This document shows, piece by piece, positions 49,817 to 59,508 of a stretch of DNA of 64,000 bases (position 1 is the first letter of the stretch; the number at the start of each line of letters is the position of its first letter). The stretch comes from an uncultured Muribaculaceae bacterium. Lineage in GTDB: Bacteria; Bacteroidota; Bacteroidia; Bacteroidales; Muribaculaceae. Under the pieces are notes generated by a model. It saw nothing but the letters and a program-made list of their open reading frames with translations. It was not told the origin of the DNA and made no database searches. The stretch is taken from the NCBI GenBank assembly GCA_910585275.1, contig CAJUCW010000003.1:62001-126000 (forward strand). The letters are read 5' to 3'. The position numbers and the translations under genes are program-made.

Positions 49817-52800
49817 ATGGGAAAGAAGTTAAACACCCGAATTGAAACCTGGAAAAAACTTTTGCTTGATTTCGGCAAGAGAAACAGACTTATAAATTTT
49901 ATTGAAGGCAAAAGAAATTGTCTGAGAATCACATCTCCCGTTTTTGACGATTTATATGAATCCATTGTAACCAACGAACGTGAAATTTCTTTCCCCTTCG
50001 CCAAGAAACTGAGATTTACTGTGGATGGAGAGGAAGTGTATGAAACGGTGATTGAAGGCGACATCGAAACGACAAAGCCTATCGGCGAACTCCAGAAAAC
50101 GCTTAAGAATTTGAGAAACAAAGCCCGTATTTCTTTGGAAGAACAAGGAATCAATACACTCTATCTCACGTTCGGCATGCTTGAATGGGAAGAAGAAGAC
50201 ACGCCACAGACATTGTCCTCCCCCATTATTCTTGTCCCCGTCAAATTGGAAATCGGGTCTTTATCGTCGCCCTATCGATTGTCGATACAAAACGATGACA
50301 TCGTAGTTAATCCGACACTTGCACATAAGCTTGAAAATGACTTCAATATCGTATTGCCGGATTTTGAGTCGTCGCACGATATACCCGAAGAGTATCTACA
50401 ATCAATCGACAAAATTGTTGCCTCTCGTGGGTGGGTTGTCGATAGAAGCTCTTACCTCACAAATCTGTCGTTCCTCAAGATAAACATGTATAAAGATTTG
50501 GAGCGGAATGTGGATTTGCTTAATGACAATAAGGTCATTTCCGCGCTTGCCGGAGAGAACAAACCCCTGACTTACCCAAGGGGGCTTGATAATTTCGACC
50601 ATGATAAAAAATCCAGACCTATTGAAACATTCAACGTAGTCGATGCGGATTCAAGCCAACAGGATGCGATATTATTGTCGAAAAAAGGAGTCAGCTTCGT
50701 TTTACAGGGCCCTCCCGGCACGGGGAAAAGCCAAACAATCACCAATATCATAGCCGAAGCCATGGCCGACGGAAAAAAAGTGCTTTTCGTGTCGGAAAAA
50801 ATGGCGGCTTTACAGGTTGTGCATAACAGACTCGCTTCCGCCGGACTCGGTGATTTTTGTTTCACGCTCCATAGCCATAAGGCCAATAAAAAAGAGATTT
50901 TAAGCGAACTTGAAAATTCAATAAACACTGCCAGGACACGGGTAAACGATGACGCCCTTACCCAACTTGAAGTGCTCGAAAAGAAAAGGACTGAACTCAA
51001 CAGCTACCAGAAACAGCTTCACACCACCACGTCTTCTCTCGACACCACTATATATGCCGTAAACGGATTGCTTGCAGAATTGGAAAATATGCCCGACGTC
51101 ATATTCGATATCCCTGACATTGGATTCGTTACACGAAAAAACCTTGACGACAGGATATACTTGCTTTCAGAACTGGCAAAAACAATCGGCAAGAAAAGCG
51201 AGGATTATACTGAAAACGCATGGAGAGGGTCAAACGTTACTTTCCTTTCAAATGAACTTCGCCACAACATCGACTCGTATGCATCATCTATTATTGGAAA
51301 ACTGGAAAATTTAAGCGACTTAGCCAAAGGGATTACCTCTATTCTGAAATTGGAAACCGAATATTCCGCCAATGACATTGACAATATTTTGTCGCTTGCA
51401 GAATTTATAGCCGAATCTCCTCTTTTCCCATTATCATGGCTGTCGGAAGAAGACATCGACGCTCTTATTGAAAAAGCGAAAGCATTCAAAGAGAAAGCTG
51501 ACCAGATTCTGAGTCTTAAATGCGAAATATTGAAAAAGTATGACCCAAAAATTTTTGAAATCGATGCGCAACGCCTGAAAACGGTTTTACTTTCTTTGAT
51601 ATCCATGACAAAGGAAAATTTGTGTTCCATCGAACTCCCTGCCCTTCCTGCCCATATACAGAATTCCGGAGACATGGTATTGCATGCAACTGCCACTTTT
51701 GAAGAACTTTTTGATAGGGCGGCATCGCTATCAACCAAAATCGGCATGAAGAAACCGGAGCGTATGACGGAACTCATAACATTTTATAACGATGCAAAAG
51801 CTTTAAGCCGGATTTTTGATGTCACGCCTCCCAAATCATGGTTCGATGCGAATACTCTTCCGGTAATAAAAAGAGACGTATTGCTCCATTATGACCTGCA
51901 CGAGAATACCAAAGAAAGGAAGAATTCAATATTGTCTAAATATGATAAGGAAGTGTTGGACATCGACTATTATCCCATGCTTCAGCGCTTCAGGCTCGAC
52001 TATTCCTCATCATTGCGCATCTTTAAAGGGTCTTACCGGACAGAACGGAATAAACTGTCGGTTTACAAATTGGAAGGCGGAAAAATCACGTTTAAAGAAG
52101 GCCTCGATCTCCTCAACTCTATCAAATTTATTGCCGACAGCGAATCTGAAATAAAGGAAAGCTGGCAACTTTATAATTCCCGTTACGGTGATTATTATAA
52201 AGGATACCACACACAATGGACACGGATAGAAGAAGACATTAAGAATTTTGAAAAGACGTGCCGGGATCTTTCCCGAATCACCCCGGAGCTTGCGAACCAT
52301 ATTGAGAGTGGCGAACTCCCGCAGGAAGAAATTTCCAAATTCATTCTCCTGTTTGAAAAGAGCGATGCCCGTAGTTTGTATGAATCGTTGGTTTCTGTCT
52401 TCAATCAGAATTTCGACATTGAATCAGACTTTGACACAGTCAGGAAGCATAGTAAAGAATTTGGTTCACTTGCCATGGAAGCCGCGGAATTCTTCCGGAA
52501 CATGGACATTTCATACGAAAATCTGACATCTTTATGGGATTTGTTGGGAGACCTTGATTCCATTGTGGATGTGAATAAAGGGTTCAGCATGTTTGCCGAT
52601 GCAACCGAATCACTTGAATCTGCCTATGGCATGTATTTTAACGGACTTGAAACGGACTGGGACAAGTTGCTCTGCGCTTTACATTATGTTGTAAAGTTTA
52701 AATGCGAAGCATCCAAATATAATTTAGACGAAAATATAAAAAACGAAGTTGGCGGGAATAAATCATTTTTAAGCCTCGTCAAAGCGAAAGAGGAAGAATT

Positions 52801-55351
52801 GGCCTCTGCAATTCAAACGGCAAAGGAAGATTTAAGCTGGTTTGCATCTCTGTTTGACGAACCTTCGCAATTCTATAATAGAGATATTCTTGAAGTGGCG
52901 TCCAGAATTGAAATATGTAAGGACAAAAAGTATTTGCTTGAAGAATGGGTGGATTATTGTTCAAATAAAAAGAAATGCGAAAAAGCCGGTATGGCAGAAT
53001 ACATGTCGGCGCTCGAACATGCGAAAATCGCCCCTTCCTTGATACCGGGAGCCTATTTAAAAAGGTTTTACAGACTTTGGCTTGACCTGGTGGTCGAGGG
53101 ATTGCCGGCAGTGCTCAATTTCAGGCATAGGATACAATCTCAGAGGGTTGAGGATTTCTGCAAGCTCGACAAAGAACAGTTTAAAGTTGCTCAGGCACGG
53201 GTAAGAGAGCGAATCACTAACCGGATTCCCAACCTGAACGCCATGCATGAGGCCATAGATGAAATAGCAATCCTGAAGCGGGAGCTTAACAAACAGCGCA
53301 GACTTATGCCGCTGCGGAAACTGTTCAAGTCTATTCCAAATCTCGTCACGACGCTACGTCCTTGTTTCATGATGTCGCCATTGTCGGTGAGTGTTTTCCT
53401 TGAAGCTGACACCTATAATTTTGATATGGTAATTTTTGATGAAGCATCGCAAGTGCATACCGAAGACGCCATAGGCTCCATCATGAGAGGAAAACAAGTT
53501 ATTATCGTTGGCGATACCAAACAATTGCCTCCTACTTCTTTCTTTACTACATCGCTGAACGATGAAGACTTCGATATCGATTCGGAAGACGATTCCGACT
53601 ATGACTACGCAGGAGCTTTCGACTCCATCCTTGATGAAGCTGTGACCGTTATGCCGGAACGTAGCCTGACATGGCACTATAGAAGCCGTCATGAAGACCT
53701 TATCGCGTTTTCCAATATTAAGATATATAACGGACAGCTCATCACGTTCCCTTCTGCCATAGCCAGCGCACGAGATTTCGGTGTGGAATACGTGTATGTC
53801 AACGGCATATATGAACGAGGCGGAAAGCGGCATAACATGATTGAGGCGACAAAGGTGGCGGAACTCGTTTTCCAACACTTCAAAGACCATCCTGGAAGGT
53901 CGCTTGGTGTAGTGACATTCAGTGAATCGCAACAGAATGCAGTGGATATGGCCATACGTCAAAAAAGGATGGAACATCCCGAGTTCGAAAAGTTTTTCAT
54001 TGAAGATAAAGAAGCTGCATTTTTTATCAAGAACCTTGAAAACGTGCAGGGAGATGAACGCGACACCATTATTTTCAGCATCGGATATGCCAAAGACAAA
54101 AATGGAATCATGTATATGAACTTTGGTCCGCTAAGTCGTGAAGGGGGCTATCGGCGACTTAATGTGGCAATCACCCGTGCGAAATATAACGTAAAACTTG
54201 TCGGATCCATTTTACCGGACGACATAGACCTCGAAAAGACATCTTCACAAGGAGTAAGGATGCTACGTTCTTATATAGAATTCGCCAAAAACGGCATATC
54301 GGCGTTAAACACAGACATTGTCAGAACATCAAATCCTGAGTTGGAATCAAAATTCGAGTTCGTTGTGAAAGATTTCCTTGAATCGAAAGGTTACGACGTT
54401 GTAACTCAGGTAGGATGTTCGGGGTTCCGTGTAGATATGGCCGTAAAATATCCGGGTAATGACAACCGATATGCCATTGGAATAGAATGCGACGGCCAGA
54501 CCTATCACAACACAAGGACCGTAAGAGAACGCGACAGGCTCCGCCCCTCGATGCTGACAGAAATGGGATGGAACGTATATCGAGTATGGTCAACCGACTG
54601 GATAAAAGACCCCGTCTCGGAAAAACAAAAACTTTTAAATGCCATAGAAGAATCTTTGGAAATTATTTCTCGGGAAAACTCTGATGAAATGTATGCGTGC
54701 GTAGATGGCTACGAAAAAAATCACGGCACCCTTGGCCGGGATTGCGAATCACATATATTGCCTGTTGAAGAAATCGAGACTGTAGAAGAAGAACCCTCTT
54801 TACACGTAAAATCAGAAGATGTGCCCGACAAATTTCAAATTTATGAAAGATGCAAAAATCCAGGCAAAGGCTCAAACCTAAATTATAAGCCACTTATCTT
54901 GGATATATTGAAAATTGAACAGCCTGTACATTTCAAAGAATTGTGTAAACGGCTTATGACATTTGCCGGGAGAAAGAACCTTACGACCAATTTCATAAAT
55001 GATATCAGCGAAATCCTACTCTATGAACTCAACGACAAGATCGTGTGGGGATTGAACGAAACAGTAAGACTTAAAGACTTCAATGAAATCAATGCGAGAA
55101 AACCGAATCCTGACGACTATTATTTAAGGCCGATAACCCAGATTTGCGATGAAGAACTGGCATTGGGGCTAAGAATAGTGTCGAAAAACAAAGGCGCGCT
55201 TCCCGTTAAGGAATTGTTCGTGGCTACCGCAAAAGAATTCGGCTTTGTCAATCCCGTCCAATCCACGTTGGCTCCGTTCAACAGGATATATAATTTATTG
55301 TTGAAAGACGGCATATTTACAGAATCCGAGGGTATCGCATATTTATCGTGA
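49817..55351 (+). CDS. DUF4011 / SF1 helicase / PD-(D/E)XK nuclease / DUF3320 protein, candidate phage defence
   Basis: 1844 residues from ATG 49817. The DUF4011 region (about 1-200) starts TRIETWKKLLLDFGKRNRLI. The split SF1 helicase has Walker A VLQGPPGTGKSQTITNIIAE (about 297-316). A long insertion of mainly helical sequence follows (about 400-1190). Then come FDEASQVHTEDA (about 1207, DEAD-like Walker B), GDTKQLPPTSFF, and LNVAITRAKYNVKLVGS (motif VI, about 1450). The C-terminus has a Vsr/DUF559-like nuclease: GFRVDMAVKYPGNDNRYAIG, then IECDGQTYH, then WNVYRVWSTDW (about 1515-1580). A winged-helix DUF3320-like tail ends it. This order matches the single-protein Hhe-type defence genes I know from surveys. 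No partner gene is adjacent. Confidence 0.85.
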   Translation: MGKKLNTRIETWKKLLLDFGKRNRLINFIEGKRNCLRITSPVFDDLYESIVTNEREISFPFAKKLRFTVDGEEVYETVIEGDIETTKPIGELQKTLKNLRNKARISLEEQGINTLYLTFGMLEWEEEDTPQTLSSPIILVPVKLEIGSLSSPYRLSIQNDDIVVNPTLAHKLENDFNIVLPDFESSHDIPEEYLQSIDKIVASRGWVVDRSSYLTNLSFLKINMYKDLERNVDLLNDNKVISALAGENKPLTYPRGLDNFDHDKKSRPIETFNVVDADSSQQDAILLSKKGVSFVLQGPPGTGKSQTITNIIAEAMADGKKVLFVSEKMAALQVVHNRLASAGLGDFCFTLHSHKANKKEILSELENSINTARTRVNDDALTQLEVLEKKRTELNSYQKQLHTTTSSLDTTIYAVNGLLAELENMPDVIFDIPDIGFVTRKNLDDRIYLLSELAKTIGKKSEDYTENAWRGSNVTFLSNELRHNIDSYASSIIGKLENLSDLAKGITSILKLETEYSANDIDNILSLAEFIAESPLFPLSWLSEEDIDALIEKAKAFKEKADQILSLKCEILKKYDPKIFEIDAQRLKTVLLSLISMTKENLCSIELPALPAHIQNSGDMVLHATATFEELFDRAASLSTKIGMKKPERMTELITFYNDAKALSRIFDVTPPKSWFDANTLPVIKRDVLLHYDLHENTKERKNSILSKYDKEVLDIDYYPMLQRFRLDYSSSLRIFKGSYRTERNKLSVYKLEGGKITFKEGLDLLNSIKFIADSESEIKESWQLYNSRYGDYYKGYHTQWTRIEEDIKNFEKTCRDLSRITPELANHIESGELPQEEISKFILLFEKSDARSLYESLVSVFNQNFDIESDFDTVRKHSKEFGSLAMEAAEFFRNMDISYENLTSLWDLLGDLDSIVDVNKGFSMFADATESLESAYGMYFNGLETDWDKLLCALHYVVKFKCEASKYNLDENIKNEVGGNKSFLSLVKAKEEELASAIQTAKEDLSWFASLFDEPSQFYNRDILEVASRIEICKDKKYLLEEWVDYCSNKKKCEKAGMAEYMSALEHAKIAPSLIPGAYLKRFYRLWLDLVVEGLPAVLNFRHRIQSQRVEDFCKLDKEQFKVAQARVRERITNRIPNLNAMHEAIDEIAILKRELNKQRRLMPLRKLFKSIPNLVTTLRPCFMMSPLSVSVFLEADTYNFDMVIFDEASQVHTEDAIGSIMRGKQVIIVGDTKQLPPTSFFTTSLNDEDFDIDSEDDSDYDYAGAFDSILDEAVTVMPERSLTWHYRSRHEDLIAFSNIKIYNGQLITFPSAIASARDFGVEYVYVNGIYERGGKRHNMIEATKVAELVFQHFKDHPGRSLGVVTFSESQQNAVDMAIRQKRMEHPEFEKFFIEDKEAAFFIKNLENVQGDERDTIIFSIGYAKDKNGIMYMNFGPLSREGGYRRLNVAITRAKYNVKLVGSILPDDIDLEKTSSQGVRMLRSYIEFAKNGISALNTDIVRTSNPELESKFEFVVKDFLESKGYDVVTQVGCSGFRVDMAVKYPGNDNRYAIGIECDGQTYHNTRTVRERDRLRPSMLTEMGWNVYRVWSTDWIKDPVSEKQKLLNAIEESLEIISRENSDEMYACVDGYEKNHGTLGRDCESHILPVEEIETVEEEPSLHVKSEDVPDKFQIYERCKNPGKGSNLNYKPLILDILKIEQPVHFKELCKRLMTFAGRKNLTTNFINDISEILLYELNDKIVWGLNETVRLKDFNEINARKPNPDDYYLRPITQICDEELALGLRIVSKNKGALPVKELFVATAKEFGFVNPVQSTLAPFNRIYNLLLKDGIFTESEGIAYLS

Positions 55352-55355
55352 ACCC

Positions 55356-55438
55356 TTTTAGCTGTTATGGCATGGAAACAAGGCACCCCGCCACTGTAAA
55401 ACCGTTTCATAGCTAAAAGACATAAGAGAACCACGCAG
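55356..55438 (+). promoter_or_regulatory. Possible truncated cobalamin-riboswitch-like element
   Basis: CCCCGCCACTGTAA at 55386-55399 matches the most conserved strand of cobalamin riboswitches (CCCGCnACTGTAA). AGACATAAGAGAACCACGC at 55418-55436 is close to the conserved 3' core (AGTCAGnAGACCnGC). TTTTAGCT (55356-55363) pairs with AGCTAAAA (55411-55418). The 5' P3-P5 half and the P7-P9 middle are short or missing, and the next gene is an amylase, not a B12 gene. Treat as a weak call. Confidence 0.25.
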
Positions 55439-55586
55439 CGTAAAAAAGTTTAAAAAGCTTCTATGATAAATTCAAATTAATTGCGTTATCTTTAAAGAAG
55501 ACATTTCATTGGAGGAAAAGAAACCGATGAATAACTCTTTATTGAGCACCTGTATGACAGATTCTCATTTTTCTTAACTTATATAT

Positions 55587-57020
55587 ATGAATAAAATTCT
55601 TACATTTTCCATGGGTATGGCAGTTGCATTGCCCATGGCGGCAAAAGACCGTGTAACCCACGATCCTAACGCCACTAATACCGAAACAATCCTTCATGCC
55701 TGGAGCTGGAACTTTCCTACCATTGCCGACAATATGAAGAAAATCGCAGATGCAGGTTTTACAATGGTTCAGACTTCTCCGGTGCAGAACTGTTACAGTC
55801 CTGAAGGAAGCGGGAAAAAGATTTTCGACGATGACGTTACCGAAGGGAACTGGTATTATTACTATCAGCCCACCGACTGGAAAATCGGCAACAACATTCT
55901 CGGCACTAAAGAGCAGATGCAGTCTATGATGGATTCAGCCGCCAAATACAACGTGAAGATTATCGTAGATGTTCTTCCGAACCATACGGCGTTTGACATC
56001 GATGCGGTTTCTGAAGACTTTTACAAAGCCGTCGGCGGCCGCGACAAAATGTATCACTCCAACGGCCTTCAACCAGTAGAAGATTATAACGACCGCCTTC
56101 AATGCACGCTTTGGGGTTCCGGCGCACTGCCGGATGTCAACACGGAGAATCCGGACTTTCAAAAATATTACATGGAGTTTGTCAACGAACTTCTCGCAAT
56201 GGGAGTCAAAGGATTCAGATATGACACAGCCAAACATATCGGTGTACACTCGGACCCCGTTGACAAAGCATCTGGAGTGAAAGAAAATGATTTCTGGGAT
56301 GTGGCGACAGGCCGGAAAAGCGTAAAAGGAGTGAAGCTTGCCGTTCCTTACGATTCATTGTTTGTATATGGGGAAGTGCTTCAAGACCGCAATGTTCCGG
56401 AAGCAGAATATGCCGACTATTTCGGTCAAACCGCTTCTGGATACGGCCACCTGCTTCGCGAAGCGCTGGAAAAGGGGAATGCCAATGGCATCGATCTTAA
56501 AAGCTGGCACCATACTTCAGCACCGGAATACCTCACAACGTGGGTCGAGAGCCACGACACTTATGCCAATGCCCATGAGTCGGCACACCTGACCGATGAC
56601 CAAATCCGGACCGGATGGGTGTTTCTGACGGCTCGCCAGAACGGCACTCCCCTCTTCTTTAGCCGTCCTGCAGGGTCAACCCGTAAAGCTTATTGGGGCG
56701 ACAATGTTCTCGGCGCCCGTGGCAATGATGAGTTTTTCCATCCTGAAGTGGTAGCCGTCAATAAATTCCGCACGGCCATGGCAGGACAAACGGAAGACGT
56801 GCAGATGTCACCCAACGGACAGGTATTGCTTGTGAACCGAGGGAAAAAAGGTGCGGCAATTGTCAATATTTCCAAATTTGCCAATTCTGTCAATCTTCCC
56901 ACTGGGCTTCCTGATGGAAAATACAAAGACTCCGTTTATGGACAGGAATTCAAAGTAAAGAAAGGAAGACTAATCGGTCTTCTTGCCCCCGAAAGAAGCT
57001 ATCTGCTTATAAAGAAATAA
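55587..57020 (+). CDS. Secreted GH13-family alpha-amylase
   Basis: 477 residues with a short signal peptide (MNKILTFSMGMAVALPMAA). The (beta/alpha)8 barrel carries the GH13 blocks VKIIVDVLPNHTAFDI (region I), GVKGFRYDTAKHIGV (region II, catalytic Asp nucleophile), FVYGEVLQDR (region III, acid/base Glu) and TTWVESHDTYANAH (region IV, transition-state Asp). A C-terminal all-beta domain follows (VLLVNRGKKGAAIVNISKF). It cleaves alpha-1,4 bonds of starch or maltodextrin outside the cytoplasm. It stands alone, not next to a SusC/SusD pair in this window. Confidence 0.93.
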   Translation: MNKILTFSMGMAVALPMAAKDRVTHDPNATNTETILHAWSWNFPTIADNMKKIADAGFTMVQTSPVQNCYSPEGSGKKIFDDDVTEGNWYYYYQPTDWKIGNNILGTKEQMQSMMDSAAKYNVKIIVDVLPNHTAFDIDAVSEDFYKAVGGRDKMYHSNGLQPVEDYNDRLQCTLWGSGALPDVNTENPDFQKYYMEFVNELLAMGVKGFRYDTAKHIGVHSDPVDKASGVKENDFWDVATGRKSVKGVKLAVPYDSLFVYGEVLQDRNVPEAEYADYFGQTASGYGHLLREALEKGNANGIDLKSWHHTSAPEYLTTWVESHDTYANAHESAHLTDDQIRTGWVFLTARQNGTPLFFSRPAGSTRKAYWGDNVLGARGNDEFFHPEVVAVNKFRTAMAGQTEDVQMSPNGQVLLVNRGKKGAAIVNISKFANSVNLPTGLPDGKYKDSVYGQEFKVKKGRLIGLLAPERSYLLIKK

Positions 57021-57045
57021 ATTGATTATCGATCATCGACTGTTG

Positions 57046-57079
57046 TGGCATACCGTTGAATCGAGACGACGGTATGCCA
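57046..57079 (+). terminator. Hairpin after the amylase gene
   Basis: 11-bp stem TGGCATACCGT / ACGGTATGCCA, 12-nt loop. It begins 26 bp after the stop codon. No long T-run directly follows. Confidence 0.55.
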
Positions 57080-57093
57080 AATGCAAATTTACT

Positions 57094-57137
57094 ATAAAAG
57101 AGAAACAATTCCATGCAGAGAGTTGTTTCTCTTTTAT
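57094..57137 (+). terminator. Second hairpin / terminator after the amylase gene
   Basis: 15-bp stem ATAAAAGAGAAACAA / TTGTTTCTCTTTTAT with a 14-nt loop. The U-rich 3' arm suits an intrinsic terminator, probably with the hairpin just before it. Confidence 0.7.
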
Positions 57138-57237
57138 GCTAAGTAGCTAATAAAAATAATGATATCGTCATATATAAAATGTCTGTATATCTTTTCTGAC
57201 ATAGCAGATAAGTTGATTTATTTACACGGCAACAAAG

Positions 57238-57264
57238 TTGACCGTGATTTTGGCACGATATTTG
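57238..57264 (+). promoter_or_regulatory. Putative promoter of groES-groEL
   Basis: TTG at 57238-57240 and GATATTTG at 57257-57264 form a loose -33/-7 pair about 50 bp before the groES ATG. No CIRCE element (TTAGCACTC-N9-GAGTGCTAA) was seen near it. Confidence 0.45.
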
Positions 57265-57316
57265 AATAAAACTACTACAGAACATTAATTATAACCCTAT
57301 AATTTATAAACATAAC

Positions 57317-57589
57317 ATGAATATCAGACCATTGGCAGACAGGGTTCTTATCGAGCCTACCGCCGCAGAGGAAGTCACTATGGGTGGCATCATAATTCCT
57401 GATTCAGCTAAAGAGAAACCACTCAGAGGCAAAGTGCTTGCAGTTGGCAATGGCACAAAAGACGAACCTATGGTGCTTAAAGAGGGAGACAAAGTGCTCT
57501 ACGGCAAATATGCCGGCACAGAAATCGAGCTTGAAGGTGTGAAATACATAATGATGCGCCAAAGCGACGTACTCGCTGTGATAGATTGA
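57317..57589 (+). CDS. groES: Co-chaperonin GroES
   Basis: 90 residues. It caps the GroEL barrel. MNIRPLADRVLIEPTAAEEV is the N-terminal strand, and the mobile loop TMGGIIIPDSAKEKPLRGKV is followed by VLYGKYAGTEIELEGVKYIM and DVLAVID. Length and sequence are standard. groEL follows after 96 bp. Confidence 0.98.
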   Translation: MNIRPLADRVLIEPTAAEEVTMGGIIIPDSAKEKPLRGKVLAVGNGTKDEPMVLKEGDKVLYGKYAGTEIELEGVKYIMMRQSDVLAVID

Positions 57590-57685
57590 ATATATAACAT
57601 CTGAAAGACTCCTAATAATGATTATGCCCGGCACACACATTTCCGTCCGGTGCATTTTCAGGTCAGATATAAAGGATATAAGAAA

Positions 57686-59323
57686 ATGGCAAAAGAAATT
57701 AAATTCAATATCAAGGCTCGCGAAGAGCTTAAGAACGGTGTCGATGCTTTGGCTGATGCCGTAAAAGTTACGCTTGGTCCTAAAGGCCGCAATGTTATTA
57801 TAGAGAAGAAATTCGGTGCCCCCCACATCACCAAAGACGGTGTGTCGGTTGCACGTGAAATAGAACTTGAAGACCCCTTCCAGAACATGGGGGCCCAGCT
57901 TGTAAAAGAAGTTGCTTCGAAAACAGGCGACCAGGCAGGCGACGGCACAACAACCGCAACCGTCCTTGCACAAGCCATCGTTAATGTCGGCCTTAAGAAT
58001 GTGGCCGCCGGTGCCAACCCCATGGATTTGAAGCGCGGTATTGACAAGGCCGTGTCTGCCGTAGTAGAGGGAATCAAAGCCCAAAGCCAGGAGGTTGACG
58101 ACGATATCAACAAGATTGAGAATGTTGCCCGTGTTTCCGCCAACAATGACGAAGAAATCGGCCGACTCATCGCCGAGGCAATGCAAAAAGTAAAGAAAGA
58201 AGGTGTGATTACCGTTGAGGAAGCAAAAGGCACCGAGACAACCGTAGATGTCGTTGAAGGCATGCAGTTCGACCGTGGCTATATTTCACCTTATTTCGTT
58301 ACCAACAGCGAAAAAATGGAGTGTGAAATGGATTCCCCTTTCATTCTTCTTTACGACAAGAAAATTTCCAATCTGAAAGAGCTTCTTCCCATTCTCGAAA
58401 CAGTGGCACAGAGCGGACGTCCGCTTCTAATCATCGCCGAGGATGTTGACAACGAGGCTCTTGCCACTCTCGTGGTCAACAGGCTCCGTGGTTCACTCAA
58501 GATTTGCGCTGTCAAAGCTCCAGGATTCGGCGACCGCCGCAAAGAAATGCTTGAAGATATCGCAATCCTTACCGGAGGCACCGTCATCAGCGAAGTCAAA
58601 GGAATGCAGTTGTCGCAGGCAACCGTTCAAGATCTTGGCACTGCCGACAAAGTGACCGTAAACAAAGACAACACCATTATCGTTAACGGCGCAGGCTCAA
58701 AAGATGCTATCAAAGACCGTGTAAACCAGATTAAGGCTCAGATTGAGACCACCACCTCCAACTACGATAAAGAGAAGCTTCACGAACGTCTTGCAAAACT
58801 CGCCGGAGGAGTTGCCGTCCTCTACATTGGAGCTCCGTCCGAGGTGGAGATGAAAGAGAAGAAAGACCGTGTTGACGATGCCCTTTCCGCAACCCGCGCT
58901 GCAATTGCCGAAGGTATTGTTCCCGGTGGTGGAATAGCCTATATCCGTTGCCTTCCTACCCTCGACGAACTCAAGGGTGACAACGACGACGAAAATACGG
59001 GTATTGCAATTATTCGTCGTGCCATTGAGGAGCCCCTGCGTCAAATCGTAGCGAATGCCGGTGTGGAAGGCGCAGTGATTGTCCAGAAAGTGAAAGAAGG
59101 GGAAGGTGATTTCGGCTACAACGCCCGCACCGACACATTTGAAAACTTCTTCGAAACAGGAGTAATCGATCCGGCCAAAGTTACCCGCGTGGCTCTCGAA
59201 AATGCAGCGAGCATCGCAGGAATGTTCCTTACAACCGAATGTGTTATCGCCGATAAGAAAGAAGAAACTCCCGCCGCTCCTATGGGCGCTCCCGGCATGG
59301 GCGGCATGGGCGGCATGATGTAA
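57686..59323 (+). CDS. groEL: Chaperonin GroEL
   Basis: 545 residues from ATG 57686 (an upstream in-frame start at 57650 adds 12 residues not found in GroEL). It forms the tetradecameric ATP-dependent folding chamber. Key segments are VTLGPKGRNVIIEKKFGAPH, GDGTTTATVLAQAI (ATP site), RGYISPYFVTNSEKMECEMD and AAIAEGIVPGGGIAY. The GGMGGMM tail is present. It is followed by a terminator. Confidence 0.98.
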   Translation: MAKEIKFNIKAREELKNGVDALADAVKVTLGPKGRNVIIEKKFGAPHITKDGVSVAREIELEDPFQNMGAQLVKEVASKTGDQAGDGTTTATVLAQAIVNVGLKNVAAGANPMDLKRGIDKAVSAVVEGIKAQSQEVDDDINKIENVARVSANNDEEIGRLIAEAMQKVKKEGVITVEEAKGTETTVDVVEGMQFDRGYISPYFVTNSEKMECEMDSPFILLYDKKISNLKELLPILETVAQSGRPLLIIAEDVDNEALATLVVNRLRGSLKICAVKAPGFGDRRKEMLEDIAILTGGTVISEVKGMQLSQATVQDLGTADKVTVNKDNTIIVNGAGSKDAIKDRVNQIKAQIETTTSNYDKEKLHERLAKLAGGVAVLYIGAPSEVEMKEKKDRVDDALSATRAAIAEGIVPGGGIAYIRCLPTLDELKGDNDDENTGIAIIRRAIEEPLRQIVANAGVEGAVIVQKVKEGEGDFGYNARTDTFENFFETGVIDPAKVTRVALENAASIAGMFLTTECVIADKKEETPAAPMGAPGMGGMGGMM

Positions 59324-59342
59324 CATACGCTATAACCAAACC

Positions 59343-59380
59343 AAAAAGAGGAAACGCCACGTTTGGCATTTCCTCTTTTT
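59343..59380 (+). terminator. Intrinsic terminator of groEL
   Basis: Stem 59343-59359 with 59364-59380 (AAAAAGAGGAAA / TTTCCTCTTTTT outer part), one mismatch, 4-nt loop, followed by further T residues. Confidence 0.9.
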
Positions 59381-59390
59381 TTATTCCTAC

Positions 59391-59414
59391 ATAATACCTA
59401 CTGATAGGTATTAT
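59391..59414. promoter_or_regulatory. Palindrome upstream of feoAB, candidate operator
   Basis: ATAATACCTA-CTGA-TAGGTATTAT: perfect 10-bp arms, 4-nt spacer, 45 bp before the -7 element of the feoAB promoter. Arms with TAGGTA resemble DtxR/IdeR-type iron-regulator sites more than a classic Fur box, but the position is upstream of the promoter. It could also be a second terminator of groEL. Confidence 0.4.
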
Positions 59415-59459
59415 TGGCAATTCCATGAAATCAGTTTATGTTTAGTGATTAAAAATGAC

Positions 59460-59467
59460 TAATTTTG
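59460..59467 (+). promoter_or_regulatory. -7 element of the feoAB gene
   Basis: TAATTTTG, an exact TAnnTTTG match, about 42 bp before the ATG at 59509. A TTTA-type -33 lies near 59435. Confidence 0.6.
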
Positions 59468-59508
59468 CAGTGTTTTTTTACATATATTTAAATTGAATTT
59501 AAATAAGA

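Noticed and set aside
57180..57316. CIRCE heat-shock operator before groES
   Set aside because: No TTAGCACTC / GAGTGCTAA inverted repeat is present.
57404..58186. 260-codon minus-strand frame across groES-groEL
   Set aside because: Antisense shadow of two highly conserved genes.
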